This document shows, piece after piece, positions 1 through 11,159 of a stretch of 64,000 nt of DNA (its first letter is position 1; every line of letters starts with the position of its first letter). The DNA is from Pyrus communis. Taxonomy: Eukaryota > Streptophyta > Magnoliopsida > Rosales > Rosaceae. Made by a program: the position numbers and the translations under genes. The notes under the pieces were generated by a model that saw only the letters and a program-made list of their open reading frames with translations, was not told the DNA's origin and did not search any database. The stretch lies in assembly GCF_963583255.1 (NCBI RefSeq), contig NC_084810.1, positions 8,215,751-8,279,750 of the forward strand. The letters run 5' to 3'.

Positions 1-14
1 GATACTTTTCCATT

Positions 15-187
15 AAAAAGGAGGGAAGAGATCTTTTCCTAATCTCTTCCACCAAAGCCACCTAATCAAGTGATCAAGGCCCTTAAATTTTGTCGTTTAA
101 TCAAATTTTAAGGATCTGGATTACTTGATTATGTGACTTTAGTGAAAGATATTAGGAGATGATCTCTTTCATAAAAAGGAACCTTCC
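15..187. mobile_element. Foldback MITE-like hairpin
   Basis: The sequence at about 22-72 is repeated in inverted form at about 125-171 (both arms read roughly AGAGATC...CCTAAT...TCA-CAAAG-CAC-TAATCAAGT). The short centre is again self-complementary (CCTTAAATTTTG against CAAATTTTAAGG). The whole segment can fold into one long imperfect hairpin, typical of a non-autonomous foldback transposon. No coding potential is seen. The left end lies close to the window edge, so the true terminus and target duplication cannot be checked. Confidence 0.65.
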
Positions 188-270
188 ATGATCTCTTTCA
201 TAAAAAGGAACCTTCCAGCCAACTTATGGTGATTGGAGAGAGAGAGAGAGAGAGAGAGGAGGAGGGGGGG
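159..270. repeat. 29-bp tandem duplication and GA repeat
   Basis: A 29-bp unit beginning ATGATCTCTTTCATAAAAAG occurs twice head to tail at 159-187 and 188-216. It is followed by a GA dinucleotide run at about 236-258 and a G-rich tract to about 275. The first 29-bp copy is also the right end of the hairpin element, so the duplication probably arose by slippage at its edge. Confidence 0.85.
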
Positions 271-275
271 GGGGA

Positions 276-1339
276 GGCAGTGTCAGTGGGTGTCACTACT
301 CCAACGACGACACTAGGACCACACAAATATTGCTCCATCTCCATTTCCGTCTTCCAACAGCTTCCTTGCAATTTCTTTTGCTGTTGATCCGATCAGTTAA
401 CGCGTCTATAGTTTATAGCAATCTTTCTTCCATATATAAAACGTCATTTACTCATGGTTTGCTCTTTTACATCTTATTGTAATTTTTTTTTATATAATAT
501 TATTTTTTTTTATTTTTCAAAATTTAAAATAAAGAAAGAACAATGTTCATGTAGTGGGTGGTTTTGTTCTGTTAATTTGATTTTGTTATTATTAAATTGT
601 TTTATTTTAAATTTCAATTAAAGGGGGTAATTTGGGATTATGAATGAGACATATTTTTGTTTTCGGGCTTTATAAATATAGATATAGAAGAGGGCAATAG
701 AAAGTATTTAAAATACTATAAACTGTTCTTCAACAATTTTAAAAATTACAATTGAACTAAAAGGAGTTAAAATAATTCAACACAGTTTAAATTTTAATGA
801 ATTTAAAATTTAAAACTTTTCTAAAAATAAAACAAAAACAAAATGAAACTGTTATTAGCACTCCAAAAATTTCTATTTACACTCTTCACAAATGTATTTT
901 TCTTTCTAATTATAAAAAAATTTAAAATATTAAATAAAATTTTTAGAGTGCTAATAATAATTTCCAAACAAAAATCCCCACAGTAGTGATGACGAGAGTT
1001 CATTACGTGTAAAGAGAGGGGAATGTTGCTACTACCTTCTAGTGGCCAAAAAAATGCCCCGCCGTTGGAGTGCGGAAACCTTTCGTGGTATTTACCAAGA
1101 AATTCTGAGGGAATACAAAATCTGATAAAAAAATGAATAATTTTGAATTCAAAATAATATTGTTCTCTCCTCTGCAAGAACTGGAAACTTTCGACAGGAT
1201 ATCGACGTAAAATTTGGAGTCTAAATTATACGTCCTTTGGTCGATTGAAAAGGCTTTATCTCAATCTTTAGTCTATTTCCTGGTAATTCCACAATCTAAA
1301 TCAAAAGAGTATCATAAAATTGACAAGTTGCAGATAAAA
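276..1339. other. AT-rich DNA without a recognisable gene
   Basis: The stretch is AT-rich with poly-T and poly-A runs. Short open frames on the minus strand at about 821-1177 have no conserved pattern, no flanking splice sites and low-complexity composition. I see nothing supportable here. Confidence 0.6.
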
Positions 1340-1920
1340 AAAAGAGAGAAGAGAGAGCGAGGAAACTGGAGAATGTAATTTCCACTCCCAGACTCCCAGT
1401 CCCACTCTCATGCTTTCTCTCTCTTAAAAAACAAAATATTTACCCACAGAAAGTGTGCCAATAAATGCAAGTAAAGTAATTAAAATAACGTGTTGAAGAC
1501 GGATGGAAGAGAAAGAAGAAAGAGCGAGGAAACAGAAACTGCAGGGGTGCACGGGGAGAGAGGAGTCCATGGGTGAGTCTCACGGCACACAGCTAAACAA
1601 AAACAATGATAGCCAAATAATAAACACAATGGACAAAAAATGAAGAAAGGTAAGAAACTACCTGATAACGAAGACGGGACCGGGAGTGGTGAGAAAACAC
1701 GGAGTGCAAGCATAGCGCCGTCTCGGGCAAAAACGCAACAGCCTTCTCTCTTCTCAGCTTCTCTGCTGCTTCCAAACCCATTTCCCATCGCCATTTTCTG
1801 CAAATGAAACCCATCGCCATTTTTAGCAAGCCAGACCCATAGCCATGGCCCATGTCTATGTGTTTGCAGGGGACAACCAGAGAAGGCGGTTGAGATCTCT
1901 TTCTAATTACATATTTTTAT
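1340..1920. repeat. Dispersed G-box repeat, copy 1, plus duplicated tail
   Basis: This segment holds motifs that recur at 11.2, 15.7-16.0, 30.4-30.9 and 36.3 kb: AACGTGTTG near 1488, GAAAGAGCGAGGAAAC near 1520, GTGCACGGGGAGAGAGGAGTCC near 1545-1567 and CACGGCACACAGCTAAACAA near 1580. Towards its right end (about 1870-1895) it also carries ACAACCAGAGAAGGCGGTTG, a motif that follows the repeat at 11.4 and 16.4 kb too. It therefore looks like a decayed copy of a larger duplicated block rather than an isolated minisatellite unit. Confidence 0.6.
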
Positions 1921-1974
1921 TGGTATGCATGTTTTAAATGGCTTCGTCACCCTCTGGTATCGGTCAGCACGTAC

Positions 1975-4860
1975 CCATGCTATTATTAGAAGAATATCGG
2001 GATCGGAGCATGTCACCAATATCGCCGCCACTACATACCAAAATGGGTCCTTAGAGAAAAATGGGAATCTATGTCGGTTATAATTCGCTATTTAGAGCCC
2101 TTGACAGGAGATCTCTTTACCGCACGTTTTGCGAATTGTCACTTTGATGAGACAGTTTTCCCGTCGTTAGGGGAGATAAGCAGGCTAACGTTCTTGGAGA
2201 ACGCCGCAAATTGTCGTGGTATACTCCCACTATGTCTCGTTTAGATCCCCGCATTACCCAGTTTGAAATTGAGGTGCGACGAATTATAGATATTCAGAAC
2301 ATTGCTCAGAGTATGCCAGATGCTTTTACTGATCTAGCAAAGGTGACGACATCATACACTATTCTAAAAATCCCCGCCAAGCGCTGCCTAGGCCCCGCCT
2401 AAGTGCTAGGCGGCCGGTCAACGCCCCGATTAATGCCTAGGCGTTTGAAAAGTAAGAAAGGGTGCCTAAACCTACTGAGGCACTCGCCTAGACAATGTAG
2501 GCACTCGCCTAGCCTGCCAAGACCCGCCTAGATTGCGACTCACTTAAACAGAAATAGATAACTTTCATTTTGCATTTTATTTTTTTCAATAAATTGTAAG
2601 AGACTTGTTGAATATTTAAATGAACACACATTATATGCTTGTTTCCCATGTTTTCATTATGTTCCAATAGTTCATACTATATAAGTCATTATATTTTGTA
2701 GTTTATGATGAAATTATATATATTTTAAGTATAAATAGACACTTATTTACATGAAATATAATAGATTTAATTAAATCCACCTAGCCACCTAGGCGCTAGG
2801 CCTGCCGCCCAACTAGCGCGTAGCATCTTTTAGAACCTTGAGATCATATATACCTAGTGCAAACGCACCTGCAAGGATAGATGTACCCCGTGTACATCAT
2901 AATCCCGCCTAGGAAGGTCGGACCGTCCCGGAAGGTGGGGAGGACGCACCTTCCACACAACCCGGTATATTGGCAGCTAGCCAATCATCTACTCCGACCC
3001 TAAAGCATGGCAGACCCATTGGTTCAAAGGATTCACAACCCTGGAAGAGGAAATTGGCACCAACTAGTGACCCTAGTTTGAATCCGACCATCCCTTACTC
3101 ATCTATTCCAACGCATGAGGTTATTCTAGATTATGGTGATGTCTTAAACGAGACAACCCGACCTCCTAAAAATTGCGAGATTTCGGTCCACTACGCAATA
3201 TTGGATGAGGTTTGGAATCAAAATGAGATGGTCATTGACGATGCATTTGCGTGCACAGTAGCTACTAATGCTTAGCGATGATATTGAACCATATTTTGTT
3301 GATGAATGCCAACGTAGAACGGATTGGTTAAACTGGAAACAAGCAATCCAGGTCAAACTCGATTCGCTTTTGAAATGTAAGGTGTTTGGACCTATTACTC
3401 ATACTCCACCACATAGGAAGCCCATAGGCTACAAGTGGGTTTTTGTGAGGAAGCGTAATGAGAAAAATGAAATATTGCGATACAAAGCACGCCTCGTAGC
3501 GCAAGGCTTCTCTCGGATCCCTAGGATTGATTACGAGGAGACGTATTCCTCCGTAATGGACGTCATAACGTTCTGCTACCTAATCAGTTTGGTAGCTTCC
3601 AAAAAACTGAATATGCAGCTTATGGACGTGCTAACTGCATATCTCTATGGGAATCTAGACCACGGAACACTTTCTCAATTAAATTGAGGAAATCACTCTA
3701 CGGATTAAAACAATCCGAGCGGATGTGGTATAACCGTCTAAGTGAATATTGACAAGTCAGGGTTATTTGAACAACAGATTATGCTCATGTGTGTTCATAA
3801 AGAAATCACATTCCAGATTTGCAATTGTTGCAGTTTATGTCGACGACATGAACCTTATTGGAACTTCCGCAGAGCTTGAGGAAATTGCCACTTACCTGAA
3901 ATCGGAATTTGAGATGAAAGATCTTGGGAAAAAACTTGATATTTCCTTGGCCTGGAGATCGAGCATTTTTCGGATGGAGTCCTAATACATCAATCGAAAT
4001 ACACCCAGAAGGTGTTGCGACGTTTTAAAGAGGATAAAGCGAAGTCTTCAAGCACACCTATGGTCGTTCAGACTCTAGATGCTAAACGAGATCCATTCCA
4101 TCCAAAGGAGGATGAGGAAGAGATTTTGGAACCCGAAGTTCCATACCTAAGTGCAATTGGGGCTTTATTGTACTTTGCTCAATGCACTAGACCCGACATA
4201 TCCTTCGTTGTTAATCTTTTGGCTAGATACAACAATGTGCCCACACACAGACACTAGAATGGTGTTAAAGACATTTTTCGCTACCTCAAAGGTATGACGG
4301 ATTTGGGCTTGTTCTATACCCATGAATCCTTGAGAGTTGCTACCCTCATAGGTCACGTTCTCGGGTTGATTCTCGTCTTATTGGTTACGCAGATGCTAGA
4401 TATCTGTCTGACCCACATAGGGCACATTCTCAAACGGGTTATGTCTTTACCGTTGGAGACATCGCTATACCTTGGAGGTCTACCAAGCAAACACTAGTTG
4501 CAACTTCTTCAAACCATGATGAAATTCTCGCCCTGCATGAAGCATCGTGTGAGTGTTTTTTGGTTGAGAGCAGTCATGGAACATATTCGAAACACTAGTG
4601 GTCTTACTACCGTTGTTGACCTTCCTACGACGATCTTTGAAGACAATGCAGCATGTATCGAGCAGTTAAAGAAATGATACATCAAGGGAGACAATACGAA
4701 GCATATAGCGCCAAAGTTCTTTTATTCTCATCCGCAACGACATCATCAGAACATTGAAGTCAAGCAAATCTGTTCCCAGGACAACCTGGCTGATCTCTTC
4801 ACCAAGTCATTGCCCAAGTTTACTTTTCAGAAGCTCGTCCAAAGAATCGATATGTGTAAA
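1975..4860 (+). pseudogene. Decayed copia pol (integrase end, RT, RNase H)
   Basis: This is the remains of the copia polyprotein, which would have catalysed reverse transcription and integration. Recognisable pieces are the integrase-end motif GIYVGYN at about 2068 and CHFDETVFPSLG at about 2140; an RT block with YKARLVAQGF near 3480; the RT active-site box YVDD at about 3836-3847; and an RNase H block with GYADARY...SQTGYVF near 4382-4450, ending with DLFTKSLP near 4790. Many frame changes separate these pieces, including stops at 3685, 3983 and 4255. Translation of a functional enzyme is excluded. The family assignment rests on domain order and motifs. Confidence 0.85.
2360..2842. mobile_element. 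MITE inserted in the copia integrase region (hAT-like?)
   Basis: About 480 bp interrupt otherwise contiguous copia coding sequence between ACATCATACAC (left) and AGATCATATATACC (right). The flanks ATCATACAC and ATCATATAT look like a degenerate 8- to 9-bp target duplication, and both ends read TTCTAAAA inward, so hAT-type insertion is plausible. The element is rich in CCTAGGCG-type motifs near both ends (2380-2530 and 2777-2815) with an AT-rich centre. It has no coding capacity. Confidence 0.65.
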
Positions 4861-5313
4861 TTATCTGAATTGAATCAATTGTGGTTCTCTTATATGGAAG
4901 TTATGTCTAACTCAGGGGGAGTATCCTAAAGCATACTCACTTGATCTTAATGTACTTTTTTTTCTTAAGATTAGGAGCAACTTTCCCACTGGGTTTTTGC
5001 TACCTAACGAGGTTTTAACGAGGCACCCATCCTGGGATGATTGTACTCTGTTAAGCTCACTACTTTCGTCCTGTTTGACGTTTGTTTTAGACATTATGCA
5101 TACTTCTCACTTTTCTCCTTAGTCTATGGGTTTTCCCCATACCTTGGATTTTACCATAGCGAGGTTTTGTGAGTTTTACTACCACTGCGTACTTTCTTTA
5201 AATTTGAGACTCGTATTCGCGCGTTGTGATGACGAGCTCATCAACTGTTCTACCTTATCTGCTAAAGATCTGATGCGATGTTTTGTTTGAGTATTTACAC
5301 ACTGAATGGGGAG

Positions 5314-5585
5314 TGTTGCGGTCATATTTAGAATAGGAATGTGATTATGTAAATCCTAGTGTATCTAGGGATATCTTTGAATATTCCCTTTAGTTGTTAA
5401 TATCCTTTTAGAGTTGTAATCCTAAAAGGGTAATGATTTAACCTATCCTACTACTATAAAAAAAAGGCACAGTGGGATGATACAACACACACCTAACAAT
5501 TAAATCTATCTCCTTTCTCTCTTATTGCCGTTGGCCTCCCCCTCTCTATTCCCTTATAATAACTCAGTTAAATAGACCTACAACA
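5314..5585 (+). repeat. 3' LTR of the copia remnant
   Basis: The LTR begins TGTTGCGGTC just after a purine-rich tract (AATGGGGAG, 5305-5313) and ends CTACAACA, so its termini form the short inverted repeat TGTTG...CAACA. At 272 bp it fits a copia LTR. A TATA-like stretch (CTACTATAAAAAAAAGG) lies at about 5450-5466 within it. No partner LTR exists in the window, so insertion age cannot be estimated. Confidence 0.8.
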
Positions 5586-5752
5586 TGAAGCATATTTTTA
5601 AGGAAGCGAACTTTGTGGCGGATGTTATTGCTCGTGAGGGTTTATCAGCTGTTAACCCTTTAATCTGGGAATATTGTCTTCCTTCATCCGCCACGGAAGC
5701 TTTTAGATTTGATTGTACTGGCACGGGTTGTACTCGTGGTTTTGTGCTTTAA
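5585..5752 (+). pseudogene. LINE-type RNase H tail fragment
   Basis: A 55-codon open stretch ends in TAA at 5750-5752. It reads HIFKEANFVADVIAREG near its start, matching the C-terminal signature of plant LINE RNase H domains (pattern HI-REAN-VAD-LA). The remaining residues are the usual short hydrophobic tail. A poly-A and AT-dinucleotide stretch follows (5767-5798), as expected for the 3' end of a LINE. It directly abuts the copia LTR, so either the copia element landed in a LINE or both are debris brought together. Confidence 0.6.
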
Positions 5753-5921
5753 CATTTTTTATTTTGATAAAAAAAAATATATATATATATATATATAATT
5801 CTATAGAACCGGAAGTTCTAAATTGAAATAATATAAGAGTCTTAAAATCCGAAGTCCTAAAAATTAATTGGACTCAGACCTGCAATTACGAGAGTATATG
5901 AATTTGTATAATATAATTTTT
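5753..5921. repeat. AT microsatellite and AT-rich spacer
   Basis: A run of A residues is followed by about ten AT dinucleotides at 5777-5797, then AT-rich DNA without features. Confidence 0.8.
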
Positions 5922-6649
5922 AGGATTAAATACTTAAAACTCCCTAACCTTTTGGTATCATTCCAAATTGATCTCAATTTTTTAAACATTCCAAATAAGT
6001 ACCCAACTTATTGAAAATATCACATCCATTAAGTCCTAATTTTTTTTTTTCGCTAAATATACATGTGGCAATAATGGGTCCCACTTATTTGCTTACTTGT
6101 ACACTAAAATACTAGTAAAAATAACTTCGAAGGGACATGAAGATGAAAAAATAAATAAACAAATTCATGAATAAAATGGAAAAGGTCAAGAAACCGCCTA
6201 ACAAAGAAGAGGGTTCAGAATTTAGATAGAGTTTCAAGGAGCTTGTTTCTGCTTAGGTGATTTCCTCATTCACCGATTCTTGACTTGTAAAGCTTTCAAT
6301 TTTTCTTTGTAGGCAGTGAAAATGGTGGTGACCACATCATGGCAGTCCACACCATTTTAGCAACCTGCATGGCTTTCTTCTTGATGTTAGCAACTTAAGT
6401 TGTAGGGTGAAGTTTGTGGTTATGCGTTGGGTTTAGAGGTGATGACCTGAAGAGGGTAGTGGTGACCGTTAGTTGGTGGAGCCCATACTTCCATGACCTT
6501 CTATTTACATTGGAGACAAGTAAGCACTTTGGGATTTAACGTATGTGATATTTTTAATAGAATGGATACCCGTTTGAAATGTTTAAAAAGATTAAGACCA
6601 ATATCGAATGACACTAAAAGATTGGGGGAGTTTTAGGTACTTCATCCTT
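5922..6649. mobile_element. Foldback transposon with about 150-bp inverted arms
   Basis: The left arm (5922-6100) and the reverse complement of the right arm (about 6500-6649) share the same succession of motifs: TACTTAAAACTCCC / TACCTAAAACTCCC at the tip, then TTTTTAAACATT, AAAATATCACAT and GCTTACTTGT. The centre (about 6110-6490) is non-coding. Long inverted arms and lack of coding sequence indicate a non-autonomous foldback or Mutator-like element. I could not identify a clean target duplication. DNA from 6650 to 7069 is AT-rich and featureless. Confidence 0.75.
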
Positions 6650-7404
6650 ACTTTTATTAGTACATTACACATTCAAATTATTTTGTGTATATTGAGTCCT
6701 ATACACACGCTATCATGATATTGTATATTACTACATAATTATAATCAAAGATATCAGGACCTAAGTTCTTGATTTGAATCATGCTAGGACCTGAAATTTC
6801 TCAATTATGACTATGAAAGACAAGAAATTAAAGCCAAAAATAAAAAATAAAAAATAAAAAAAATCCAAACCTGGAGCTTATTAATCATTCTTACATAGAA
6901 AAGAAATATAAATCATGATTTGAAGTCATTTGATTCAAAAAAGAAGAAAGCTGAGGGCATTTGAATCTCACTATTCTTCTCACATAGACGATTCATGTCT
7001 AGAACTTGTAGTTCTGAAACTCTTGATTTTACGTTGTCTAGTTTTATTGTTATATTGTTCTATTAAGGATTCAATCTCCAATATCAAATTTATGCAGTAT
7101 CTGTAAGAATTTGTGCAGAAGTGTAGGTGTATTTTGGCCAGATGTTTGATGTTAAATTGGTTTAGAAAAGTCTTATTGAAAGAGGTTTGGATGTTCTAGT
7201 TTATATATGATTGAAACTCAGAATGTGGATTCCTACAAGGATTCTAATAGGAGAATCAAAAGGATTGTTTGTCAATATAAATAATGGTAACTACTCTCAC
7301 AGAAAAAAGCGCTCATTATTAGACTTACACCTATCTAAAGTCGAGCATATTCTTCTTTCGATAAAGATCAGATTATTTCTTACAGTATCTCTATAGAACT
7401 TACA

Positions 7405-8187
7405 TCTAGCATAGATTTCAGTAGGCTTCTTGAATTATTTCAAATCAGCCAACCTGCATGGACTTAACAAACATCTAATTTCACCTCCAAAACTAACGTC
7501 TACAATCAAGATTGTGCAAAGATTGTACAACAAAAACAAAAATCCGTACAGTATAGTCGTTTTAAACCACAGAGAAATAGTTTGGCCCCGCTTGCTTCCA
7601 GTATTTCCCCCACATTTTTAGAACCTGCAATAGTTTCGTAAGCTTAAATCTGTCAAAACCAATCAGACAAACAATGCTATAAACCATCCTCTTTTGCAAA
7701 GATGACGACACAGAAAAAAACAGTAATTAGGGTATCAAATTTAACTTCTCCTTGATGATGGTTTGAGAGATTACAAATATTTTACTTAGTAATCTCTTTA
7801 AGACTGGGATTAGTGTCATCGTTACAGTACGTATTGACATTTCTGCAGATATACAAAACAGGATTCTCAACAATTTAAGACTCCACAACAACCAAGTGTT
7901 AAACAGTATACTCATTTCCTCCCACTGTCACTGACTTCTAAATCAAGAGGAAGTTAATTGGTTTTAAGGTTGTACTTTGACAATTATGCAGTTAAAAGTC
8001 AAGAATATTTCACCAACCAAATGCATAAAACTGTAAGCATAAAAATTTATTTACATATGATTATCTCAAATCCAATAAACATAGAACTATATCTAATACA
8101 TGAGAATATCAGGAAAGATTTACAAGCCACAAACCGCAAGCCTACTCAGTCCAATCTTCAACATTGATAGACTTCCCAGCCCGTATT
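7405..8187 (-). pseudogene. RidA pseudogene fragment 1
   Basis: Remnants of three RidA exons lie in the correct order on the minus strand: an exon 5 remnant at about 7405-7453, an exon 4 remnant at about 7546-7625 and an exon 3 remnant at about 8142-8187. Compared with the intact copies at 19.3 and 49.3 kb, the exon 5 remnant is altered at several codons. The exon 4 remnant has indels that break its frame. The exon 3 remnant has lost its TGKFVSDN reading frame. Exons 1, 2 and 6 are absent. It cannot encode a RidA protein. Confidence 0.8.
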
Positions 8188-8593
8188 TAAACACACAACA
8201 TAATGTTATATTAATATGTTTATGTATGCAAATTGTAGCATAGAAGCTTCCCCATCATTAATTGAAAGTAGGTTCTGCAAATTCATTTCTGTGCCTATAT
8301 TTCTCAGAAAAACTAGCATGGAGGCCTTACAAAATAGGTCTTATATATATATATATATAGCCTAAAGTAAGTTAACTTGGGATGATGGGTCAAAACTTGA
8401 ACCTAAGCAAACTCATCTTTTAGCCTTTCTTGATCCAGTTCCAGTGCAAAATTGCACGTTTCCAGATTGGAAAGTTCAGATTCTTTCTTCTACTCTAAGT
8501 TGATGTCACAACTGAATATATTTGGCAATGAGGAGCCAACAAAGAATTCCGTGGTAATTCGTATTTGTATCCATATTAGTATTATGACAATAA

Positions 8594-8905
8594 GGTACCG
8601 TTTGGTATGTGGGACGGAACGGAACAGAGTGGGACAAGGCGTTCCGTCCCACGTTTGGTGAGTCTAAAACGGGTGGAACGAGCTGTTCCACGGGACGAGT
8701 TTTAGGTGAATTTTCGTTCCACCTCACCCCCCTGGAACGACTCGTTCCACATCCGTGGAGCACAAAATTATAATCTCTTCGTCTCCTTCTTCTTCCTCCT
8801 TGTTTCCATCCGAGGGCATCTTTGCTCCCGTTCCGTTCCGTTCCGTTCCGTCCCGTCCCGTCCCATTCTGTTCCGTCCCGTCTCGTCTGCATACCAAACG
8901 ATACC
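8594..8905. mobile_element. MITE with internal (TTCCG)n array
   Basis: The termini are inverted repeats: GGTACCGTTTGGTATG on the left and, on the opposite strand from the right, GGTATCGTTTGGTATG, each followed by GGGACGGAACGGAACAG-like sequence. Between them lie further self-complementary segments and a pentanucleotide array (GTTCC/GTCCC) at about 8828-8885. Open frames through this array are low-complexity artefacts. It is absent from the related block at 24 kb, consistent with insertion or deletion after duplication. No convincing target duplication was found. Confidence 0.75.
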
Positions 8906-10655
8906 TGGACCAAGAGAAAAAGGAACGCATTCACCAAGACGGTGAAGAAAAGTCACCACAAAATCATTGAAGGAAAATAACATATATGAACAGTAGGAAT
9001 TATAACAACTCTTCTGCCTAGTATTGCAAACTCAAAACCCATCCTAACCAACCCAAGAAATTGAATTTCTCAAATACACATGTCACCTCCAAAACCAACA
9101 CAAACAGGGAAAATCTGAAAAAAAGCGGACCAAAATAGAATCACAGCAGGTGAAAACAACAGATTTTAACCCCCAAATACACAACTCATCCAATTATTCT
9201 AACAACTTAAACAGAGGTAAGACAATTGAAAAGAAGATGAAGTCTCATGTGGACCCTAACAAATGGAAGAACACATAAAATCGTAAAGCATAGAAAAATC
9301 AGTATTGATTATCCCTCCACATTGACAAGCAGAAAAATTCAAGAGAAAGAATCAGAATCACACGTTCAGCTAAAGCATCGCGGTAAAGCCAATAATAGAT
9401 CAGCACAACCCATTCAGAATACTTCCTGTGCAGTCAAGTAGCAGGTCCTACGAACGTCAGCAGAAACAGTAAGTAATGGCATTGTTGACAAGACGAATCT
9501 GCATTACATATCTCAACATTGAGTCTGGATATCATACCCTGCAATTTCACGTCCAAAATAACCTGCTTATACTGAAAGCTCTGGAGCACCTACGCAAGAG
9601 ATTACACAGTAACAATCAGTAGAGGAACCAGCGAACTATATTTGTTAAGATTTTTGCATTATTGACACATTTATATTTACAGTAGAGAAATTTTTTCGTA
9701 TCCATAATTATAAGCATAGTGATTCTTCAATGCTGCAACAAGGATGGCTCTTAATTTAACCAGCAATTTTACGCAGCAAATAATTTGATATGGTATCATA
9801 GAACATTACGATCGATTTAGACAAAGAAGAGGCATTAGTTGTGATATCTGAAATAATTGACACTGTAAGATTCAGTACTTCCTAGATGAGTGTACAGGAT
9901 GAGTTTGGATGCTCTGCTTATATTTTCCATGTTAATGTTATGATCAGGTCCAAACTATGTTCTATCTAATATAAAATGTTGTTTCTGTTATAACATCGTC
10001 AGGATCTTGAAGCCTACAAAAATGGGTAGAGAAGAAATGGTATCAGCGTTTCACCATTGAATGGCATACATAATGACTTTATTAACAATTTTGAGCACAT
10101 ACTTTATTGCTCAAGAGATGTGAAATACCCGAATATCATGTATTTATTTGCGACTTCATTTACTTGCTAGAGTGGTACAGATGTGGAACTATCAGTAAGA
10201 CAACTGGTTTATGAATTTCCTAAATTTCGGGAAGAAGAAGAGTTCTATATGTTACAGATACAGGCTCATTTTTTTCATATACATACTTTACATTAAATGG
10301 ATGAGGGATTTAGGCTAAGCCAAACAATGGGCCAGCATAATAAATTAGCATCAAACTCACTGTTCATGAGTCGAACTTGTATTTCATAAAATCTCCATGG
10401 CAATCATCTCATTTTGAATGACTAGGATGTGATTGGACAATTGTAGAATTCAAAGCCTTCCGCTAAACATAAACGATCTTGATAATCTATTGAACAGGGA
10501 TCTTCTATTTCTACAAAGAAGCTATATATGAGCTTTCGTTATACGTTAAAGGTGACAACTTCAAGGCATGCTTCCCTGCTAAGAAAACCTTCCGCTGGTC
10601 GATCTTATTCTTTGAGAATCATTTTTGTGTTCACTCAAATCTAGTCTGTCTTTGG
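8906..10655. other. Non-coding part of duplicated block alpha
   Basis: From about 9140 onwards the sequence has a counterpart at 24.25-25.85 kb, but neither copy keeps an open frame. Old intron and intergenic DNA between the RidA remnant and the membrane-protein copy is the simplest reading. No RNA gene or promoter is recognisable. Confidence 0.6.
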
Positions 10656-11104
10656 TTAAGCACCATTCCCAAGGGTGTCATCAACGGTGTACCTCTGAGT
10701 CTTAACTAATTTTAAATCAACCAAACCGAAAAAGAATAAAACAGGAAAAGGGGACAGTTTTATAGGATTAGTAGCATGCCGACAGAGGTAATAATACTGC
10801 ACTGCCGAGCAAATGCATTGAACAATGGCAAGAACTAATCCAAAAATTTCAGGGAATGTACCATAAAGCATGTTATATGGAGGTGGATAATAAAAGCACC
10901 ATAACTTTCCCCCTCCTCAATACAACTCTTTCCTTTATACCATTGTGAACGAGCTCCCAGATGCAAGAAGTATGCCACAATTGCCAATAGCTTACCAATT
11001 AGTGCATACCGAGGCTTACGTGGGGAGGAAACCTGATCACAAGCAGCCGACAGAATCTCTAGGCCAAGGTTAGCGAGTAACAGGATCCACTCTGACGAAG
11101 TTGC
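10656..11104 (-). pseudogene. Membrane-protein family, copy A (C-terminal exon, broken)
   Basis: This corresponds to the last exon of the intact gene at 32521-34384. The C-terminal half is open and ends KLVKTQRYTVDDTLGNGA before the stop at 10656. The N-terminal part reads ILLLANLGLEILSAACDQ and SSPRKPRYALIGKLLAIV, then loses frame by a 1-bp deletion near 11005. A second small deletion follows near 10918. The splice acceptor found as GTGCAG in the intact copy is CTGCTG here, so the AG is lost. No upstream exons remain nearby. It is a pseudogene. Confidence 0.8.
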
Positions 11105-11159
11105 CAGCAGAAGTTACACGAACTTCAATTAAATTCTTACTTTTAAATGTGAAATGAAA

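Larger units (their letters stand above)
1940..5585 (+). mobile_element. Ty1/copia retrotransposon, 5'-truncated remnant
   Basis: Plus-strand copia element that lacks its 5' LTR, gag, protease and most of integrase. The surviving order is integrase C-terminus, reverse transcriptase, RNase H, a non-coding tail and a 3' LTR, which is the copia order (integrase before RT). Coding parts are broken by stops and frameshifts, and a MITE sits inside it at about 2360-2842. No copy of the 3' LTR start TGTTGCGGTC is found upstream in the window, so the element is truncated rather than complete. The exact left edge is uncertain by a few tens of bases. Confidence 0.85.
7070..11110. repeat. Duplicated block alpha (RidA fragment plus membrane-protein copy A)
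   Basis: This block is matched in the same orientation by 23.64-26.24 kb. Shared landmarks include TTGGTTTAGAAAAGTC (7158 and 23726), RidA exon remnants (7405-7625 and 24055-24245), CAGCTAAAGCATCG (9367 and 24439), CATGGCAATCATCTCA (10397 and 25402) and the membrane-protein exon. The 24-kb copy jumps from the RidA exon 4 remnant straight to the segment equivalent to 9.14 kb, so about 1.5 kb, including the MITE at 8.6 kb, is absent there. Confidence 0.85.

Noticed and set aside
1480..1853. Two overlapping minus-strand open frames
   Set aside because: They lie in the dispersed G-box repeat, are not conserved between repeat copies and show no domain.
2211..2402. Independent small plus-strand gene
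   Set aside because: It is a piece of copia pol (DPRITQFEIEVRRI...DAFTDLAKV) that runs into the nested MITE.
8506..8937. Minus-strand open frame of 143 codons over the pentanucleotide region
   Set aside because: The frame is created by the (TTCCG)n array and inverted repeats of a MITE; several frames on both strands are open for the same reason, and the protein would be low-complexity.
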